The notes under the pieces are model-generated. The model was not told the DNA's origin, made no database searches, and was given only the letters and a program-made list of their open reading frames with translations. Positions 42,628 through 50,663 of a stretch of DNA of 64,000 nucleotides are shown one piece after another; the first letter of the stretch is position 1, and every line of letters begins with the position of its first letter. The position numbers were made by a program, and so were the translations under genes. The DNA comes from Gammaproteobacteria bacterium. Lineage in GTDB: Bacteria; Pseudomonadota; Gammaproteobacteria; Steroidobacterales; Steroidobacteraceae. The stretch covers positions 1 to 64,000 of the forward strand of contig JANYLH010000008.1 of NCBI GenBank assembly GCA_025357915.1. The letters run 5' to 3'.

Positions 42628-44280
42628 CTACAGATCGGCGCTGCTCAGGCTCCGGTCTGCGTGTGCCCACTCAGTCTTGAACTGTTGATCGGTGTTCGCC
42701 GCTTCCGCTTCCAGGCCCAGTGCCCGCTGCGCGGCCGCCAGGCCGAACAGGGCGCGCGCGTCATGCGGCGTGCGTTGGAGACAGGCAGCAAAGACGCTGG
42801 CCGCCTCCGCCGCGGCGCCAGTCCGCAGCAGCATGCCGCCCAGCGACTCGCGCAAGGGGAAATACCAGGGTGGCGGCTCGCCGTAGGGGCCGCGATCCTG
42901 CGCAGTGACGGCGGCGCGCAATGCGGCGATCGCTCCGGCATTGTCGCCGCCCGCGGCAAGTAACCGCGCCTCCAGGACCTGCGACGCGATGGCCAGGATG
43001 GTCGCCTGGTAGCCCGCCTCGAGCTTGTCGGTCGAATGCGCGACGTCAAGCTGGCCCGCCACGTACTCGGGACGCGCGGGCGCCTTGGCCTGCTCGGCAC
43101 GCAGCGCTGCGAGTTCCTCCTGCGCGCGCGCCGGGCGCGCAGTAGCCGCCAGCGCCAGGCCGCGCGTGTAGTGCCAGAAGCCTTTCACGAAATGCGGATC
43201 CGGACCGTCGGGCTTCTTGTCCAGGGCTGGCTCGGGAAAGGTGAGCAGCTCGTCCCACTGGCCAAACCGGGCCAGCACCTCCAGGACACTGGTCGGGTCA
43301 TGGTTCAGCTGCTGGTCGTCCAGCGCCGCGCTGTGCGCCAGCGCGTAGTTGCCCTGCATGCCCAACGCGTAGGACAGGAAATTCAGGCAGTGCCCGCAGG
43401 CCCCGGTCTGGCTTGGCTGTTCGCTGTGCCGATAGTCGAGCGCCTCGTGCACCGCGTGGTGATTCGCCTCCGCGCCGGCCTGCCAGTCGCCAACCCGCAG
43501 GTAGATGTGCGCGGGCATGTGCACCAGGTGTGCGGCCGCGGGCTCCATGGGCAGGCTCGCGAGGCGGTGCGCCACGGCCAGCGCACGCGTGGGGTCAGGG
43601 CCGGCTTCGGCCGCGTGGATGTAGAAATGCAGCAGCCCGATGTGATTGGGGTGTCGGCGCAGACCCGACTCCAGCACGGCGAGCAACTTTTCTGTCCCGG
43701 GTTCCGGCTGCCCGTCGCTCGTCCACAGGCGCCACGGCCGCAGGTCCATCGCACTTTCTGCATACAGTGCGGTGGCATCGGCGTCGTCAGGATGGCGGTC
43801 GATCAGCGACTGCATGGCATCCCGATAGGCGATGGCCTGCTGGTCGAAATCCGGATGGTCTGCCGTTGAATAACGGGTCGCCAGCGCCTCGATGTATTCG
43901 CGCTCGATCGCGCTGCCGTGTTCGCCAAGCAGGCTCCGCGCCCGCGCGATCGCTTCCGCTGCGCGGTGACTCCCATCGATCGTGGGTTGCGTGTTGATGT
44001 TGGGACCGAGGGCCAGGGCGATGCCCCACCACGCCATGGCGAGTGCAGGGTCGAGCCGCGCCGCCTGGCGAAACGCTTGCTCCGCCTCCGCGTTCTGGTA
44101 GGCGAAAACCAGGGTCAGGCCGCGGTCAAAGGCGTGCTGGGCATCGCTCACCTGGGTGGCAACCGGGTGGTGTACGTAGGTGTAGGGAGAAGTGGGCGTT
44201 TCAGCCGGGCCAGCCGTCGCCGCTACCGGCGCGGCCACCAACGCCAGCCACGAAACCACGGACCAAACGGGTTGCTTCAT
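42628..44280 (-). CDS. Exported TPR-repeat protein of unknown function
   Basis: A 550-residue protein with a signal sequence ([18 protein letters not shown]) and tetratricopeptide-like helical repeats, including [21 protein letters not shown] and a C-terminal [20 protein letters not shown] unit. A conserved midsection (HYIHAAE-like [28 protein letters not shown]) marks a distinct family of secreted TPR proteins with His-rich motifs. The function is unknown. The ATG at 44280 is chosen for the signal peptide. Confidence 0.8.
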   Translation of the reverse strand: MKQPVWSVVSWLALVAAPVAATAGPAETPTSPYTYVHHPVATQVSDAQHAFDRGLTLVFAYQNAEAEQAFRQAARLDPALAMAWWGIALALGPNINTQPTIDGSHRAAEAIARARSLLGEHGSAIEREYIEALATRYSTADHPDFDQQAIAYRDAMQSLIDRHPDDADATALYAESAMDLRPWRLWTSDGQPEPGTEKLLAVLESGLRRHPNHIGLLHFYIHAAEAGPDPTRALAVAHRLASLPMEPAAAHLVHMPAHIYLRVGDWQAGAEANHHAVHEALDYRHSEQPSQTGACGHCLNFLSYALGMQGNYALAHSAALDDQQLNHDPTSVLEVLARFGQWDELLTFPEPALDKKPDGPDPHFVKGFWHYTRGLALAATARPARAQEELAALRAEQAKAPARPEYVAGQLDVAHSTDKLEAGYQATILAIASQVLEARLLAAGGDNAGAIAALRAAVTAQDRGPYGEPPPWYFPLRESLGGMLLRTGAAAEAASVFAACLQRTPHDARALFGLAAAQRALGLEAEAANTDQQFKTEWAHADRSLSSADL

Positions 44281-44433
44281 TGCTTCGTCCTCGAGCCTTG
44301 CGCCTGGTGTGACGGATTGTTGTTCAAACCCCTTGCATGATGATCCTAACGCACTGCGCCCCCATGAGGCATAGTATGTGCATTGACCCGCCGGCTGCCT
44401 GGAGCCGCGGGGGACCATCTGGAGAACCACACC

Positions 44434-44757
44434 GTGATATTTTTCCTGGCGCTGATTCCGGCGACGATGCTCACGATCGCCGGTTACGCGGTGATCTATC
44501 TGGCCAACCGCTCGGAAGGCGGGCTCAAGGCCTTTGGCAAGTACCTGGGTTTCTGGGCGTTCACGCTGGCGGCACTGGTCCTGCTCGGTTCGTTCCTGTG
44601 CGCCGCGCGCTGTGGCGGACACATGCACGGCATGATGATGCACGGTTACGCGGGTGATATGCCGCCATGGCACCCGCCACTGCCGGAGGCCGGACCGCAG
44701 GACGCACCAGTCCCGCCTGCGGCTGCGCCGCCATCCGGGCTTGTCCCGCCCAAATAG
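44434..44757 (+). CDS. Small membrane protein with His/Met-rich segment
   Basis: A protein of about 107 residues from a GTG at 44434 (preceded by GGAG), or 124 from 44383. It has two hydrophobic segments (VIFFLALIPATMLTIAGYAV and LGFWAFTLAALVLLGSFLC), then a Cys/His/Met-rich stretch CAARCGGHMHGMMMHGYAGD and a Pro-rich tail. The His/Met stretch could bind copper or another metal; that is inference. I do not recognise a family. Its 3' third is antisense to the tail of the DUF6717 gene. Confidence 0.55.
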   Translation: MIFFLALIPATMLTIAGYAVIYLANRSEGGLKAFGKYLGFWAFTLAALVLLGSFLCAARCGGHMHGMMMHGYAGDMPPWHPPLPEAGPQDAPVPPAAAPPSGLVPPK

Positions 44758-45152
44758 GTGCGGGTGGTTCTTACCCGGGAGCCGAGCGAGCCACTCTGGA
44801 ATACCTGGGCAGTCCTGGGCTCAAACTTCATGTAGATTTTCCGGGGCGCTGTCGGGAAGTATTTGTAGAGTGCCGGGCACAGCCAGCCCTCCAGGCCGAG
44901 TTCACCATCGTAGTACCAGTTGCCGTCCATTTCGGCACGTCGCCATTCCAGCATGGTCGTGAAACCAGGGAACGGCGTTTCGGAGAACAACAGGCGGAAA
45001 CCGCGTTCGGCGTCCGGTATGGCGGCCGCATGCCGCTCAATGATCACGTCCGCCCCGGCGACAAAGGGTTCCTGCACCAGGCCCGTGTTCTCATCGTCGA
45101 AGACCCAGAATCCCTGGTGCTTGTAGGGGAAGATCGCGGTCAGGGCGTTCAT
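44646..45152 (-). CDS. DUF6717 family protein
   Basis: A 168-residue protein. Residues 1-112 look like DUF6717: FPYKHQGFWVFDDENTGLVQ, PFVAGADVIIERH, FRLLFSETPFPGF, NWYYDGELGLEGWLCPAL and KYFPTAPRKIY. The last 55 residues are Gly/Ala/Ser-rich and lie opposite the small membrane protein gene; they probably represent read-through past the normal domain end after a lost stop. The function of the family is unknown. Confidence 0.75.
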   Translation of the reverse strand: MNALTAIFPYKHQGFWVFDDENTGLVQEPFVAGADVIIERHAAAIPDAERGFRLLFSETPFPGFTTMLEWRRAEMDGNWYYDGELGLEGWLCPALYKYFPTAPRKIYMKFEPRTAQVFQSGSLGSRVRTTRTYLGGTSPDGGAAAGGTGASCGPASGSGGCHGGISPA

Positions 45153-45314
45153 GTCAGTGGTCCCGCGCCGGCATCGCAGCGCGGCCTTGATTGTAGCCGC
45201 GCATTCGCCGCTGCGTCAGGCGTGGGCGATAGTAAACTGTCTTGTGGCGCTGGCCGCCGGAGCAGGTCCGCCGCGCTGGATCGCAAGGCGTGAGCCGCTG
45301 CCCAGCCGAAACCG

Positions 45315-45980
45315 ATGAAACTGGTCCTCATAAGTGACACGCATGGCCGGCACGGACAGCTCGGAACTCTCGCGGGCGACGTGCTCATCCACTGCGGAGA
45401 CAGCAGTGACGGGTTCAAGCGCGACCCTGCGGATGTCGAGCGGCTCGATCAGTGGTTTGCGCAGCAGGAATTTGGGCTGATCCTCTGCATCGGCGGCAAT
45501 CATGATTTCGAGATCCAGCGTCGCGCGCGGCAGTCCGCGCCGGTCTTCGAAAACGCCTTGTACCTGCAGGACACGGCTGTGACGTACGAGGGTGTGGTGT
45601 TCTACGGCGCGCCGTGGACGCCCGACCTGCCGGGCTGGGCGTTTTACCTGCCGCCGGAGGAATTCCGCAATGCCTGGGCCAGGATCCCCGCAACTACCGA
45701 TGTGCTCATTACCCACATCGGCCCCTGCGGCATCCTTGACCGCAATCGGTCCGGCAGATCTTTCGGCTGCCCGGAGCTGCTCGCCAGGCTGGCGGTGGTT
45801 CGGCCGAGGGTCCACGCGTTTGGCCACAATCACGCGTCCGCCGGCGCCGTGACTATTGATGGGACGCTGCACGTGAACGCGGCAATGGCGGACAGCCGCT
45901 ACGAGATCTGCCGGGAGCCCTTCGTGATTGATTTCGATCCGACCTCCAGGCAACCGCCGGCGCCGCCATGTGGAAGCTGA
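45315..45980 (+). CDS. Metallophosphoesterase (MPPED-like)
   Basis: A 221-residue calcineurin-like phosphoesterase with all metal motifs: ISDTHGRHG at the N-terminus, LIHCGDSSD, CIGGNHDFEI, LITHIGPCG and FGHNHASAG. The size and order match small bacterial MPPED/DUF239-like enzymes. The substrate is unknown. The downstream DUF6940 gene starts 12 bases before its stop, so the two are coupled. Confidence 0.9.
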   Translation: MKLVLISDTHGRHGQLGTLAGDVLIHCGDSSDGFKRDPADVERLDQWFAQQEFGLILCIGGNHDFEIQRRARQSAPVFENALYLQDTAVTYEGVVFYGAPWTPDLPGWAFYLPPEEFRNAWARIPATTDVLITHIGPCGILDRNRSGRSFGCPELLARLAVVRPRVHAFGHNHASAGAVTIDGTLHVNAAMADSRYEICREPFVIDFDPTSRQPPAPPCGS

Positions 45981-46603
45981 ACACCCATCCGGTGGGTGCG
46001 TCGTCAACTGTCGCGGTATCTGTGCTGGCCGGCAATGCGCCCATGGCCTGCAAGGACGTGTTGCGTGAATGGCGCGTCAACGATCTCTTTTGCCGCTTCT
46101 GGCTCACCGCTCTCAGGGACGTGCCGTACGAGGCCTACTGCTGGGAAACACCACCCTGGACGCGCGCGACCCTCGCCCGGCCATTCGAGTGCGTATTCGT
46201 GGAGAGCCCGGGATTGGCCCGCGTACCGGCCGACCCGGTGCCGTTTGCACGCTGGTTTCAGGATCCTTCTACAGAGTCGACTGCAGTCTTCGAGAACCTG
46301 GGGCGTGACGCGCTGCTGGTGGCGCCGCGGCCGGAGAACACCCGAACCGATTACGCCCACCTGGCGTCATTCTCGAGGTCGGCGCCCGATATGCAGGCTG
46401 CCGGGTTGTGGTCGGCGGTGGCGCGGGGCATCGAGGAGCGCGTCGGGACGGTGCCGGTCTGGGTCAGCACGGCCGGTCTGGGCGTCTACTGGCTGCATGT
46501 GCGCATCGATTCGCGTCCGAAATATTATCGGCATCGCGCTTACGCCTCGCCTGATTTCTGGAAAGATCGACCATGGTCGGGGCTGGCCAGTGGAGCTGCG
46601 TGA
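45968..46603 (+). CDS. DUF6940 family protein
   Basis: A 211-residue protein that I match to DUF6940 from the stretches [49 protein letters not shown] and [24 protein letters not shown] (each quoted here only in part of the domain). No catalytic motif is assigned. It overlaps the metallophosphoesterase upstream and a degraded ADP-ribosylglycohydrolase downstream, so all three were probably one operon. Confidence 0.72.
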   Translation: MWKLNTHPVGASSTVAVSVLAGNAPMACKDVLREWRVNDLFCRFWLTALRDVPYEAYCWETPPWTRATLARPFECVFVESPGLARVPADPVPFARWFQDPSTESTAVFENLGRDALLVAPRPENTRTDYAHLASFSRSAPDMQAAGLWSAVARGIEERVGTVPVWVSTAGLGVYWLHVRIDSRPKYYRHRAYASPDFWKDRPWSGLASGAA

Positions 46604-46847
46604 CCGGTTTCGCGGTGCGCTGCTCGGCCTGGCCGCTGGCGATGCCGTGGGCACATCCGTGGAGTTCGAACAGCGCGGCCACTTCGCCCCTGTGACGGAC
46701 ATGACGGGCGGCGGGCCGTTCGCTCTCGCCGCGGCAATCCCGGCGCACTGGCGGGCACTGCTTTCGTTAGGGCCGGAGATCACGCTCATCGCCGATCGCC
46801 TGTTTGCCAGGAACGGCGCGGGCAGTTTGGGCGCAACCCGACTGTAG
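46590..46847 (+). pseudogene. ADP-ribosylglycohydrolase remnant with internal deletion
   Basis: An 85-codon frame from GTG at 46590. The first ~50 residues match the N-terminus of the DraG/ADP-ribosylglycohydrolase family ([20 protein letters not shown], then [12 protein letters not shown]), and the rest ([12 protein letters not shown] ... IADRLFA) matches the family C-terminus. The middle, including the metal-binding TDDT motif that normally follows GGGPF, is missing, so about 200 codons appear deleted in frame. It should be inactive. The start overlaps the DUF6940 stop, a sign of earlier translational coupling. Confidence 0.78.
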
Positions 46848-46916
46848 AGGGAGGGTTGTTAGTAACCTTGCCTGCGGCCAGCCTGCTATCCTGCCGGCGC
46901 GGGGGGGAGTGCGGAC

Positions 46917-48218
46917 ATGCCGGGCGGCGATGGCGGGCTGAAGCAAAGATCCTACTGGGGCGATACGGCTGCGATACCGGCTATTGCCCCAGTACCACTC
47001 CCATCGCGCGCCGATGTAGTTGTGGTTGGCGGCGGCATTACCGGCCTGTGCGCGGCGCGGGCGCTGGCCGGTCGCGGTATCAGCGTCGCCGTGCTCGAAA
47101 CGCACACGATTGGCTGGGGCGCGAGCTCGCGCAACGGCGGCATGGTGCTGACCGGACTGAAGCTGGGTGTAGACACCTTGGTTTCGCGCTACGGCATCGA
47201 GCTCGCGCGCAAGCTCTTCAAGGCCTCCGTCGACTCGGTCGATACCGTTGAGAGCATCGTCGCGTCCGAACAGATCGATTGCCATTTCGAGCGCCGCGGG
47301 CACCTCGCTTTGGCCAGCAAGAGCGATCACTACGCGCAATTCGAACGCGCCGCGGAACTGCTGACGCGCGAGTTCTCCCACCCGACGCGCCTGGTAGCGC
47401 GCGGCGAACTGCGTGCCGAGATTGGCTCGGATATTTACCATGGCGGAATGGTTGACGAGGCGAGCGGCAGCATCAATCCCGCGCAGTACGTCGCAGGTCT
47501 GGCCCGTGTGGCGCGCGTCGCGGGCGCCTCGCTGCACGAGAACGCGCAGGTCGAGCGCCTCGAGCGCCAGGGCCTGCGCTGGCGAGTGCGCACCGCGTGC
47601 GGCGCGATCGATGCCGGAGAAATCCTGATCGCGACCAGCGGCTACACGGGGGCGCTAACGCGGGCGCTGCGGCGCAAGCTCCTGCCCATCGGTTCATACA
47701 TCATCGTCACCGAGCCGCTCACCGAGGCGCTGGCCAACGAGATCAGCCCGCGCGGCCGGATGATGTATGACTCGCGGCACTTCCTCCACTACTTCCGGCT
47801 GACCCCCGATCGCCGCCTGCTGTTTGGCGGGCGTGCGCGTTTCGTGCCGGAAAACGAACGCACGGTGCGCGAAAGCGCGGAGGTACTGCGTCAGGGCATG
47901 CTCGAGGTATACCCGCAGCTGCGCTCGGTGCGCATGGAGTATGCCTGGGGTGGCACGCTGGATTTTACCTACGACACGATGCCGCACGCCGGCAGCATGG
48001 ACGGTTACCACTGCGCGCTCGGCTATGCAGGCCACGGCGTGGCGCTGGCGAGCTACCTCGGTACACGGGTCGGTGAGACGCTGGGGACTTCCGCGCTGGC
48101 GTCGATTCCGTTTACGCAACTGTCCTTTCCAGGGGCGCCGCTCGGGCTGCACTCGGGAAGGACGTTGTTCCTGCGCGCCGCGGCCGCTTGGTACAAGTTT
48201 CTCGATCTCGTGGCCTAG
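46917..48218 (+). CDS. FAD-dependent oxidoreductase (DadA/PuuB-like)
   Basis: A 433-residue D-amino-acid-oxidase-fold flavoprotein. The dinucleotide motif VVVGGGITGLCAARALAGRG is at about residues 35-54, followed by GWGASSRNGGMVLTG, typical of gamma-glutamylputrescine oxidase-like proteins, and the C-terminal HCALGYAGHGVALASYLG. It likely oxidises a secondary amine or amino acid. It converges on the DMT exporter; together with the aldehyde dehydrogenase across the junction it could form an amine-to-acid route, as in putrescine catabolism, but this is inference. Confidence 0.87.
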   Translation: MPGGDGGLKQRSYWGDTAAIPAIAPVPLPSRADVVVVGGGITGLCAARALAGRGISVAVLETHTIGWGASSRNGGMVLTGLKLGVDTLVSRYGIELARKLFKASVDSVDTVESIVASEQIDCHFERRGHLALASKSDHYAQFERAAELLTREFSHPTRLVARGELRAEIGSDIYHGGMVDEASGSINPAQYVAGLARVARVAGASLHENAQVERLERQGLRWRVRTACGAIDAGEILIATSGYTGALTRALRRKLLPIGSYIIVTEPLTEALANEISPRGRMMYDSRHFLHYFRLTPDRRLLFGGRARFVPENERTVRESAEVLRQGMLEVYPQLRSVRMEYAWGGTLDFTYDTMPHAGSMDGYHCALGYAGHGVALASYLGTRVGETLGTSALASIPFTQLSFPGAPLGLHSGRTLFLRAAAAWYKFLDLVA

Positions 48219-49132
48219 CCAGGCGCGCGCCGCCACATCAGCAGGACGACGCCGGAGAGGACCACGGCGACGGCCATCCATTCGAAGCCGCTGACGAGTT
48301 CCTCGCCCAGTGTGACGCCCAGCAGCAGCGCAACCACCGGATTGACGTAGGTATAGCTGGTGGCCAGCGCCGGCGTGGTGCGTTCAAGCAATGTGAGGTA
48401 GGCGGTGTAGCTGATCAGTGATCCGGCAATCATCACGTAGACCCAGCAGGCAAGCGCGATCGGCGCCGGTGGCCAGGTGGGTGCTTCGCCGATTGCCCGG
48501 GACGCAGCCAGCAGCACGGCGCCACCGACCAGCATCTGGCTGGCGTGTCCCATGAATCCCTGAGCCGTGTGGATCTTCGCGCCACCTGGCAATCCGTGCA
48601 CGGACCAGACGCTCCCCAGCGTCCAGGTCACGCACGAGGTGATGACGGCCAGCAGTCCGCCGAGCGATGTGCTGAACGCCTGTCCCTGCGTCATCATCAC
48701 GATGCCGACGAGCCCGCAGGCCACGCCCGCGGCCTGCTGGCGATCGGGCCGCACGCCGTAGGGCCACTCGCCCAGCACGACCATCGTGGGCACGATGGCG
48801 GTGAAGGCGACCACCAGTCCCGAGCCCACGCTGCCCTCGGCCATGGCCATGAAGCCGTAGCCGCCGCTGATCAGCAGCGCGCCCATGATTGCGCCACCGA
48901 GCCATTCCTTTCCGGTCGGCCAGGCGGAACCACGCGCTCGCGCCATGATCGCCAGCACGGCGCCGGCCGCCACGAACTGGCTGCCCATCTGGTAGAACGG
49001 CGGGAAACTCACCAGCGCCCACTTGATGGCGAGGTACATCGTGCCCCACAGGAACCAGGTGGCGCCGAGGCATGCCAGCACGATCGGCGACCAGGCAGCG
49101 CGGGTTCGCTGGGTTGCGGGTTGAACGTTCAT
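48215..49132 (-). CDS. DMT superfamily EamA transporter (YedA-like)
   Basis: A 305-residue inner-membrane protein with ten hydrophobic segments in two EamA repeats. CLGATWFLWGTMYLAIKWAL at the start and YTYVNPVVALLLGVTLGEEL near the end are typical of YedA/RhaT-like exporters. The substrate is unknown. It follows the aldehyde dehydrogenase by 21 bases in the TonB receptor-led run and its stop overlaps the convergent FAD oxidoreductase stop. Confidence 0.88.
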   Translation of the reverse strand: MNVQPATQRTRAAWSPIVLACLGATWFLWGTMYLAIKWALVSFPPFYQMGSQFVAAGAVLAIMARARGSAWPTGKEWLGGAIMGALLISGGYGFMAMAEGSVGSGLVVAFTAIVPTMVVLGEWPYGVRPDRQQAAGVACGLVGIVMMTQGQAFSTSLGGLLAVITSCVTWTLGSVWSVHGLPGGAKIHTAQGFMGHASQMLVGGAVLLAASRAIGEAPTWPPAPIALACWVYVMIAGSLISYTAYLTLLERTTPALATSYTYVNPVVALLLGVTLGEELVSGFEWMAVAVVLSGVVLLMWRRAPG

Positions 49133-49153
49133 GAATGCTGCATTTCCTACATG

Positions 49154-50662
49154 TCAGCCGGGCTTGCGGCCGCCGGCATCGTAGAACCAGTCGTCCGGAT
49201 AGGGATACCACCAGCCGTGAATGGTGGGCTTATGATCGATGATCACCATCTTCGAACGGCGGAACGCGTCGAGGCCCAGACGTGAGAGCTCGCGCCCGAG
49301 GCCGGACATCTTCCAGCCGCCGAAGGGCAGGGCGTCGTTGTCGATCAGCGGATTGTTGACCCACACCATGCCGGCCTCGAGTCGCTCCGCGGCCTCCATC
49401 GCCTCCTCGAGGCTGGTGGTGAACAGGCAAGCGCCGAGCCCGAACTCGCTGTCGTTGGCGAGCGTGATCGCCGCGTCGAAATCTGCGACGCGGCAGATGC
49501 TGGCGACCGGGCCGAAGCATTCCTCGCGCATGATCGCCATCTCGTGCGTTACACCTGTGAGAATTGTCGGCTCGTAGAACCAGCCGCGCAGCTGCGCGGG
49601 CGGAATGCGTCCGCCGGTGACCACCTGGGCGCCGTGCGCGCGCGCGTCTTCGACGAGGCGCATGACCTTGGTGCGCGCCGCTTCGCTCACCAGCGGCCCG
49701 ATCTCCGAGCGCCCGAGCCCGTGCCCGATGCGCAGGGCGCGCGTGCGCTCGACGAAGGCCGCGACGAACTGGTCGTGCACCGCGTCCACTACGTAGAACC
49801 GCTCCGAGGAGGTGCAGATCTGGCCGGAGAGATGAAACGCCGAAGTCACCGCGCCGGCGGCGGCCACGTCGATCGGCGCGTGGGCCGTGATGATCATCGG
49901 ATCGCTCCCGCCGGCCTCGATGATCGCAGGCTTGAGGCGCGCGGCGGCGGCCTGCCCGACCGCTCTGGCGGCGGCGACGGAGCCGGTGAAGGCGACCGCG
50001 TGCGTGCGGCACGAGGTGACCAGTGCTTCCGCGACGGCGGCGCCGCCTGGCAGGCAGGCCACGAGGCCCTCGGGGAGTGCCCCGAACAGACGCATGAATT
50101 CCAGCGTGCACAGCGTAGTCGCCGGAGCCGGTTTGATGATGCAACCGTTGCCAGCGGCAAGCGAGGCGGCCACCGTCCAGCAGCTGATCAGGATCGGAAA
50201 ATTGAACGGAATGATGTGCACGCTGACGCCGAGCGGTTCATAACGCGCGTACTGGAACGAGCCCGCTTCGGTCGTGCCGGCCACCTTGCCGGCCTCGTCG
50301 CGCGCCATCTCGGCGTAGTAGCGGAAGATCGAACCGCAGTTCGCCAGTTCGCCGATGGCTTCCGGATAGGGCTTGCCCATCTCGCGCGTCATCAGTTCGG
50401 CGCAGCGGCTCAGGTCGGCGGTCTCGATGGCGTTTGCGAGCGCGTGCAGGGCCTTCGCGCGGGTCTTGGCGTCGCACCGCCCCCATAAGCGCTGCGCGTG
50501 CGTCACGGCATCGAGTGCGGATTCGACCTCGGCCGCCTCGCTGTTGGCGTATACGCCCACCGGCTCGAGTGTTGCCGGGTCGACAACCTGCTGCAGCGGG
50601 CCTGCGGCCGGCCGGTACACCGGGTTGACGAAGTAGCAGGCGGCTTGCGGATCGAAGCTCAC
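49154..50662 (-). CDS. Aldehyde dehydrogenase family protein
   Basis: A 502-residue NAD(P)-dependent aldehyde dehydrogenase. The catalytic Cys is in SGQICTSSERFY, the general base Glu in IIEAGGSDPMII, and the Asn in FNFPILISCW. The C-terminal WKMSGLGRELSRLG is typical of succinate-semialdehyde-type members. The GTG at 50662 lies one base after the TonB receptor stop, so the two are closely coupled. The extra C-terminal WWYPYPDDWFYD tail is unusual. Confidence 0.9.
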   Translation of the reverse strand: MSFDPQAACYFVNPVYRPAAGPLQQVVDPATLEPVGVYANSEAAEVESALDAVTHAQRLWGRCDAKTRAKALHALANAIETADLSRCAELMTREMGKPYPEAIGELANCGSIFRYYAEMARDEAGKVAGTTEAGSFQYARYEPLGVSVHIIPFNFPILISCWTVAASLAAGNGCIIKPAPATTLCTLEFMRLFGALPEGLVACLPGGAAVAEALVTSCRTHAVAFTGSVAAARAVGQAAAARLKPAIIEAGGSDPMIITAHAPIDVAAAGAVTSAFHLSGQICTSSERFYVVDAVHDQFVAAFVERTRALRIGHGLGRSEIGPLVSEAARTKVMRLVEDARAHGAQVVTGGRIPPAQLRGWFYEPTILTGVTHEMAIMREECFGPVASICRVADFDAAITLANDSEFGLGACLFTTSLEEAMEAAERLEAGMVWVNNPLIDNDALPFGGWKMSGLGRELSRLGLDAFRRSKMVIIDHKPTIHGWWYPYPDDWFYDAGGRKPG

Positions 50663-50663
50663 G

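Noticed and set aside
46848..46916. Promoter for the FAD oxidoreductase
   Set aside because: TTGCCT and TATCCT are only 13 bases apart and no better pair is present.
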